Shown here: positions 59,117 through 64,000 of the stretch, piece after piece
Layout: every line of letters starts with the position of its first letter
Position numbering within the stretch: the first letter of the stretch is position 1
NCBI GenBank assembly: GCA_030180135.1
Contig: CM058238.1
Location: 93,307,507 to 93,371,506, forward strand
Direction: 5' to 3'
Length of the DNA stretch: 64,000 nt
From: Orychophragmus violaceus
Lineage: Eukaryota; Streptophyta; Magnoliopsida; Brassicales; Brassicaceae
Notes under the pieces: model-generated
What the model was told of the DNA's origin: nothing
Databases searched by the model: none
What the model saw: only the letters and a program-made list of their open reading frames with translations
Program-made: the position numbers and the translations under genes

Positions 59117-60471
59117 ACTCCCCCACACTTAGCTCTTGCTTGTCCTCAAGCAAGTAAAGAACCAAAGTATAAGAGAAGAAGTTTGAAAACACAGAAACTC
59201 ATTTTGGCCTAGGAACTTTCGCATTCACATTCACTTAGTAATCCACTGAAAACTTTCCTACAGAACTCAAGACCACAATATACTTCCCCCACACTTAGCA
59301 ACTCTCCCAAGTAAACTCCACAATCACATTCACACATTCAAATTCACCCTACTGACTTCTGCGAGTATTTAAGTGCGGTCTCACCTAAGGAGTATCGATC
59401 AAAGGGAACATGGACTCTTACCTTGTCAGCTCTAGACCACCATACTATCTTTCTCTGGTCCCTTTCTTCTCTTTTCCCTTCCTTAACAACTGATTTTTCC
59501 CCACTGGGTATCATTTTATTTTTTTATCAGTGTTCTTCCCGTTTTGGGGTGTACTTTGGACACATTCCATGGATCGCACAAGAGGTAATAGTGGTAGCTA
59601 CCAATCCCGTGACCACTTCGGAGTTACTAACTCATCCTCAGTTTATTACTTTTTTTTTTTTTTTTACTTTATGGAAGGGGAGAAGGGAACCAAATAGGAC
59701 AGGTTTACAGGCTGTGTCAGAACTAACAAAGGAATCCGACACAAGGTATACGAAGCCCTTAGGTGAGAAAATTAAGTCAGTATTAAGGTGAAGTCAGTAA
59801 AAGGATCCTCTGATACCTGAAGTGATGTGGGTGTCCTCAGTAGGTTGATCTGTGTCTGGGTTTTCTAATAGTCAGAGATTGATCTGCAACTTCATCCCAA
59901 TGGTTACTTAAGTTCCTGCAAGTGCTATTAATCTTCTCAAAAAATCATTGTTTCCTACTTAAACGGTTTTGACTCGATAAATCTTAATTTTGAAAAAACA
60001 TACTGACTCTAAGAAAACAAAAGCGTGCGTCCGTAGCTTCCTCCCCCACACTTAAACTACACTGTCCCCAGTGTAATCAAAGCATGAGCTCGGTGAAAGA
60101 ATAATTAAATTGAAGAACAATCCGAAATATTTACAGAAAACTTACCTGTTGTCGCCCTGCGTCGATCGATGCCACTAGGGTGTCGATCGTTGCACGGCGA
60201 ATATGCTCGCGGTTATGTAGATAACCGATGTCCGAACCGCAATTAATTCGGCTAACCGTAAATCGCAACTGCATCGACCGATGCACTATGTGTGTCGATC
60301 GATGCAGTGCGATTCTGCATGTTTCTCTCGGCTCTGAACACATTTAAACAGAAAAATCAAAATATCAAAACCAAAACGAAAAATGAAAACAAAAACGAAC
60401 CTAACAGTGGGTTGCCTCCCACTCAGCGCTTGTTTTTAGTCAGTAGCTTGACTATGGGAAGGAGATTTGAC
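59117..60471 (-). other. G3 3' region
   Basis: Same layout as in G1 and G2: reversed polypurine-like tracts at 59117, 59286 and near 60043, a T run near 59655, CACTGTCCCCAGTG near 60060, hairpin AGTGGGTTGCCTCCCACT at 60406-60423, motif pairs 60163/60184 and 60275/60296. No gene. Confidence 0.78.
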
Positions 60472-61701
60472 TCATGGCGGTTTCAACAGAGACTTGGAAT
60501 GTCTCTGTGAATATCTCTTCATCCATGGCGGTGTATATGCATTATGATCACGAGGTCTCCCAAGGAACGAAGGAATAGAATCAGGGCGGGAGCGAAGCTT
60601 GGGTGGGATTATGTGTTTTCCTGCATTCACAACTGATGGATTAGGAGGTTTAAGTTTAAGATTTTTATACCTGTGCTTTGGTGGATGAAAGAGATCAGGA
60701 GCTTTCTGCTTAAGAGCATTTGCAGTTTCTGAAGATGTTAGAGCAAGTTCAGAATGAACTGCCATCTTCTCCTCTCCAATAGGAACCTCTGGTTCCACCT
60801 CAACACTGAAGCTATGTCCATCAATGGTGGCTTTCTGCTTCCTATCCATCACTTTCATGCAGTTAGCCACTTCTAGCTCCTGTTTAGACAGTTTAGGAAC
60901 CTTAGGATACGGCACGGAGGTCTTATAGACTCGTTCTGGGACTGTTACAGGTCTCTGGTCACGTCTGCGTTCTGTGTCGACCGATGCACGATGTGTGTCG
61001 ATCGATACAAGGCGATTTCGAGCAGTTTCATCAGACGTATCGGGACTGTGTCGATCGATGCTTGAGTTGTGTCGATCGATGCAAGTCTCAGACAGACAAT
61101 ATTCACCCAGAAAATCCGAGATTATGCTCTCTTCTTCTCCCAGCAAGTCAATCCCATCACTTATGGTCACAGCATTGATGTGCAGCTTCTGTTCAGCTCT
61201 CCTAGCTTCATTCTGTCTTTGTACTATTTCAGATGTTTGTTGAACTCGGACATCCAGCTTCTTCACATGCGTGTTCAAAGATTCAAACTTTCCATTAAGA
61301 TTTTCATGCATATCATCCAACTTTCTGTCGAAGTCCACAACAGTCTTAGTCTGATCCTCTAGCAGCTGCTCCATCATGGATTCTATCTTGCTCTCATAGG
61401 CATTAGCTGCAGGAGGTACCTGATAGGAAGATGATCCATAGGCTCTCTGATAAGAATTACCTTGCTGATTACCAAACCTGTTTCCTTGGAATCCAGAGCT
61501 ATTGATGTAGTTCAAATCCTCTTCCTGTCTTTCCAACAACTGCTCCAACATGCTCATCAGCTTACCAGATTGTTTATTTTGAGGAGAAAAAGGCTGATAT
61601 GATGGAGATTCATAATTCCTGGTGAATGAATAGGAACCATAGCCTCTGCAGAACAAGTTATTCTGCTGATTTTCCAACATCCGTTCCATCATTCCCATCA
61701 T
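60472..61701 (-). CDS. G3 ORF: gag-derived protein, 409 aa from first ATG
   Basis: First ATG at 61701-61699 (MMGMMERMLENQQNN); the frame is open a further 24 codons upstream to 61773 but without ATG. It lacks the Retrotrans_gag core and protease. Segments: two MMEQLLE.Q-type helices (SMLEQLLERQEED, SMMEQLLEDQTKT), GNRFGNQQGNSYQRAYGSSS low-complexity part, FESLNTHVKKLDVRVQQ, a stretch rich in SIDRH/VSIDT made by four motif cores in frame (60978-61078), VYKTSVPYPKVPKLSKQELE (Athila gag-pro type), then GEEKMAVHSELALTSSE and the PPWMKRYSQRHSKSLLKPP end. Same pol deletion point class as G1 and G2. Confidence 0.78.
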   Translation of the reverse strand: MMGMMERMLENQQNNLFCRGYGSYSFTRNYESPSYQPFSPQNKQSGKLMSMLEQLLERQEEDLNYINSSGFQGNRFGNQQGNSYQRAYGSSSYQVPPAANAYESKIESMMEQLLEDQTKTVVDFDRKLDDMHENLNGKFESLNTHVKKLDVRVQQTSEIVQRQNEARRAEQKLHINAVTISDGIDLLGEEESIISDFLGEYCLSETCIDRHNSSIDRHSPDTSDETARNRLVSIDTHRASVDTERRRDQRPVTVPERVYKTSVPYPKVPKLSKQELEVANCMKVMDRKQKATIDGHSFSVEVEPEVPIGEEKMAVHSELALTSSETANALKQKAPDLFHPPKHRYKNLKLKPPNPSVVNAGKHIIPPKLRSRPDSIPSFLGRPRDHNAYTPPWMKRYSQRHSKSLLKPP

Positions 61702-61913
61702 CTTACGCGCTGTGTCGATCGATGCAGGGTAGCGTCGATCGATGCAAGCTCGAGAATGCAACGATCGACACACATGACCGTGTCGATCGATGCAGGGCGA
61801 TTACAGGCGTACCTGAAACGCAAGAACAGAAAAAAAAAAAAAATAGTAACAAAAAATAAAAACGAAAAACTTAGTCTAAACCCTAAGTTCAAATCTATCG
61901 AAGACTCAAAAGA

Positions 61914-61932
61914 GTCCCCGGAAACGGCGCCA
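61914..61932 (-). other. Primer binding site of G3 (tRNA-Asp, one mismatch)
   Basis: Plus strand GTCCCCGGAAACGGCGCCA; one base differs from the G1 site. Six bases from the LTR at 61939. Confidence 0.88.
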
Positions 61933-61938
61933 AAAACT

Positions 61939-62957
61939 TGATAGGTCTAGTTTTAACCCTATTCTAACTGCAAGTGCACAGTGATGTAGTTGTAGTACTT
62001 AGGGTATCGAATCCACAGGGACTCCGGTCAACGATAGATTATAGAACATTCAAGATTAAACTAGGTGAAAGTAATGAGAAAGCGGTAAATCAAGCAAGAA
62101 GAAAAGTAAATAGATCGGTTGTAAATCAGAAGGCGAAAGTGTTAAGTCTAGGGAGTTCACAAGAAATCAGGAACACATGCAATCAATCAATCGGGATCTA
62201 ATTAGAAACTGTTCTAGAACTCAAACACAAATATAGAATTAACCAACTGTCGTTGCGAGAATTCTCTAAGTCTAAGTGCAGCAATCCAAATTCCTTTGCA
62301 ATTACTAACAGATTAAACCAGCTTTAATTCCAAGTTCGATATGTTCACAATCTAATTAAACCAAATTCATTTGCGAGTAATTAAATTGCTTATCTAGGTT
62401 CTTTCTAGCTAATCAACCAATTGTCGTTGCGGAAATCAACCTAACATCATAAATCTGGTTATCTACTTCAGATTAAGCATTAAGAACAACTTAAATAAAG
62501 AAACAGGGTTTCGAAATCCTCTCTCTTTCAAGAGCAAGATCAGTCCCTAACTCTCTCTGAAATAAAATAAAACTTAAGTAAAGCGTCGCCTAAACAATGG
62601 CTTAAAAACCCTAATATAATGGTCTAAAGTCGGCTGGGGCTTCTTTGTAATTATGAAGAACTTCTGGGCAAAGTTGCAATATCCAAACTCTTCATTAAAC
62701 GCCGAGTATTTGTCTGCGTCGACCTTGCATCGATCGTTGCTGATGTGCAACGATCGACACACTCCTCTGTTTCGGACAGTGAGCTCTTCCTCTCGGGTTA
62801 AATCACTAAAATGCTCCAGAATGCTCCAATAACTCCAATTCTGCTCCAAACGTGTCTAGACCTGTAAACATACTAAAAAGACTCCAAAACATAATATAAG
62901 ACTCGATAAAATAAGATATATACCATGGTTAAAATTCCCAAAATCCATGGTATATCA
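61939..62957 (-). repeat. G3 5' LTR (1019 bp, with internal deletion)
   Basis: TGATAGGTC...GGTATATCA on plus. Lacks about 150 bp present in the other two copies, between an ATAAAGAA stretch near 62500 and a TAAATAAAGAAACAGGG stretch; short matching ends suggest a microhomology deletion. Confidence 0.88.
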
Positions 62958-62962
62958 ATGAG

Positions 62963-63310
62963 TCTGAAAACCTAATTAAAACTCCTAAACACGTTTTGGG
63001 GCTAGATTAGAATTAGGAAAACTTCTGGATCTTTTTGCAATTATTCGAAAGTTGTCTTCAACTCGCGCATATGATTATGTCGCGCTCAGTGTCGACCGAC
63101 ACCGAGGTGGGTGTCGGTCGACATCCACTCATGGTCGAGACACCAACTTCAGCTCGTTGCACAATTCACCAGAAACGTCCTATAGTCCCACTCTTTGCTC
63201 CAAACACAAGCCTACCTGTAGAAGACTCCATAGACTCGAAAAACCAGGTTAAAGACTCAATATACACAACTATATCATAGTTGAAAACCTAGAAAAACCA
63301 TGATATATTA
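62963..63310 (-). repeat. G1 5' LTR, outer part (after G3)
   Basis: Continues 56036-56859. Motif cores CGACCG near 63093 and CGGTCG 22 bp later. Ends ATATATTA where the consensus is ATATATCA, a single change at the LTR tip. Confidence 0.85.
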
Positions 63311-64000
63311 ACCCAATACAAATCAAGATTGGGCCATTTATTAGATAATAAATATTAATGAAAGCCCAACCCAAATAAGCTCAAACATGGTGGCTATAAA
63401 TAGTGAAGAATCATTCATTTCAAGTGGAGGATTTTTAGAGAGAAAAAAGCAGAACAGACATTCGGGAGAACACGGAGAACCTCAAACCGATGAACATAAA
63501 GACAATCCTAGCTCATTGACGACCTCCTAGCTCGAAGACGGTCTCATCAACGCCCTAGCATAGAGATGGTCTCATTGACGACCTCACTTTGACGACCTCA
63601 TCTCACGACCTCACTTGGACAACCTCACTTATATAAACTACAAATGGCTTGATCTCTTTTTCAAGAGTATGTGGGCAGTCTTCTCAAGGTGCAACCACAA
63701 ATCAGAGAACACACTAAATTGTCATGTCATGATTTATAACCACAAATAATGTGACATAAAGAACCATATATCTCACATTGCTTATATATGCCTCATTTCT
63801 TCAAGATTGCCTGTTGAGAAAATTAGCCAAAATAGAAAAATATGTTTGTTGTTAACTAGCTAAAATATATTCTCTCTTTATCAAAATAAAATATGTTTTG
63901 GCTAAACCTACAAAGATTAAGATATAAAAATAATAATATTATAAAAATAATTACAACTAATTAACTAATTATACACTATAAAGTATAATTGATCATATGT
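63311..64000. other. Unassigned flank with TATA-like box and short degenerate repeat
   Basis: CTATAAATAG at 63394-63403 would fit a plant TATA box, followed by a purine-rich stretch. 63515-63635 holds degenerate copies of GACGACCTCA. From 63690 on AT-rich, with two AACCACAAAT copies (about 63694 and 63739). No frame of note. Could be an LTR or promoter of an element running out of the window. Confidence 0.4.
63394..63403 (+). promoter_or_regulatory. TATA-like box
   Basis: CTATAAATAG. No recognised downstream gene. Confidence 0.35.

Larger units (their letters stand above)
56860..62957 (-). mobile_element. G3: composite Athila-like insertion with an inverted extra LTR
   Basis: One target duplication, ATGAG, flanks the whole block (56855-56859, 62958-62962). 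Inside: LTR on plus (56860-58033), LTR on minus lacking its U5 end (58043-59116), 3' region and ORF on minus, PBS, complete-ended LTR on minus (61939-62957). Both outer ends are therefore the TGATATACC end of an LTR. A normal element would have two LTRs in the same direction. Confidence 0.88.
44811..63310 (-). mobile_element. G1: Athila-like Ty3 element, split by G2 and G3
   Basis: Left LTR truncated (44811-45083). The right LTR is complete but split (56036-56859 and 62963-63310). PBS for tRNA-Asp sits beside the right LTR, polypurine tract beside the left, so minus strand. Contains gag and the start of protease; reverse transcriptase and integrase are missing. G2 sits in the end of its ORF and G3 in its 5' LTR. 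Confidence 0.88.

Overview
This window looks like pericentromeric or other repeat-rich heterochromatin of a flowering plant, most likely a Brassicaceae (Arabidopsis relatives). The basis is Athila-type Ty3 elements with a tRNA-Asp primer site, Copia elements primed by initiator tRNA-Met, a CACTA element with a TNP2-like transposase, plant hAT and Mutator-type MITEs, and no ordinary host gene that I can support. Element names (Copia-A to D, G1 to G3) are local labels of mine.

Region 1 (1-27010) is a nest. A decayed LINE on the minus strand (endonuclease end near 27010, 3' part near 1606) has been split by a partial Copia (D, 1-1600), Copia-C (1826-8648, minus), Copia-A (8898-23717, minus) and a solo Athila-like LTR (25419-26610). 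Copia-A is itself split in its integrase region by Copia-B (12240-19955, plus). Copia-B is the youngest and best preserved: its 670-bp LTRs are nearly identical, its TSD is CGTTT, and all pol motifs are readable except for one frameshift and one nonsense codon.

Region 2 (27010-34360) is AT-rich relic DNA with small insertions: two candidate poly(A) retroposons (one with a perfect 17-bp TSD), a 20-bp poly(A) mini-insert with a 15-bp TSD, two hAT-like MITEs, two Mutator-like MITEs carrying telomere-like TTTAGGG runs, a LINE 3' fragment and a Copia RNase H relic.

Region 3 (34366-44810) is a CACTA element on the minus strand. Its 5' leader and first coding part (about 1270 bp) is repeated 6.65 times. 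Units 2 to 7 alternate between two types, giving a 2539-bp higher-order repeat. The array breaks off against an Athila LTR.

Region 4 (44811-63310) is an Athila-like element on the minus strand (G1). It is split by a second Athila-like element on the plus strand (G2, 46498-53527, TSD GAACG) and by an odd composite (G3, 56860-62957, TSD ATGAG) that has an extra LTR in inverted orientation. All three lack reverse transcriptase and integrase but keep a gag-related ORF; G2 also has an intact 417-codon ATHILA ORF-1-like gene. The last 690 bp hold a TATA-like box and a degenerate short repeat.

The most unusual signal is a two-part motif seen throughout the LTR elements of both superfamilies: two palindromic 14-mers built on CGATCG (or CGACCG/CGGTCG), with core-to-core distance almost always 21 bp. 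It occurs in LTRs, leaders and in frame inside gag genes. I found no copy in the roughly 18 kb of non-LTR sequence between 26.7 and 44.8 kb.
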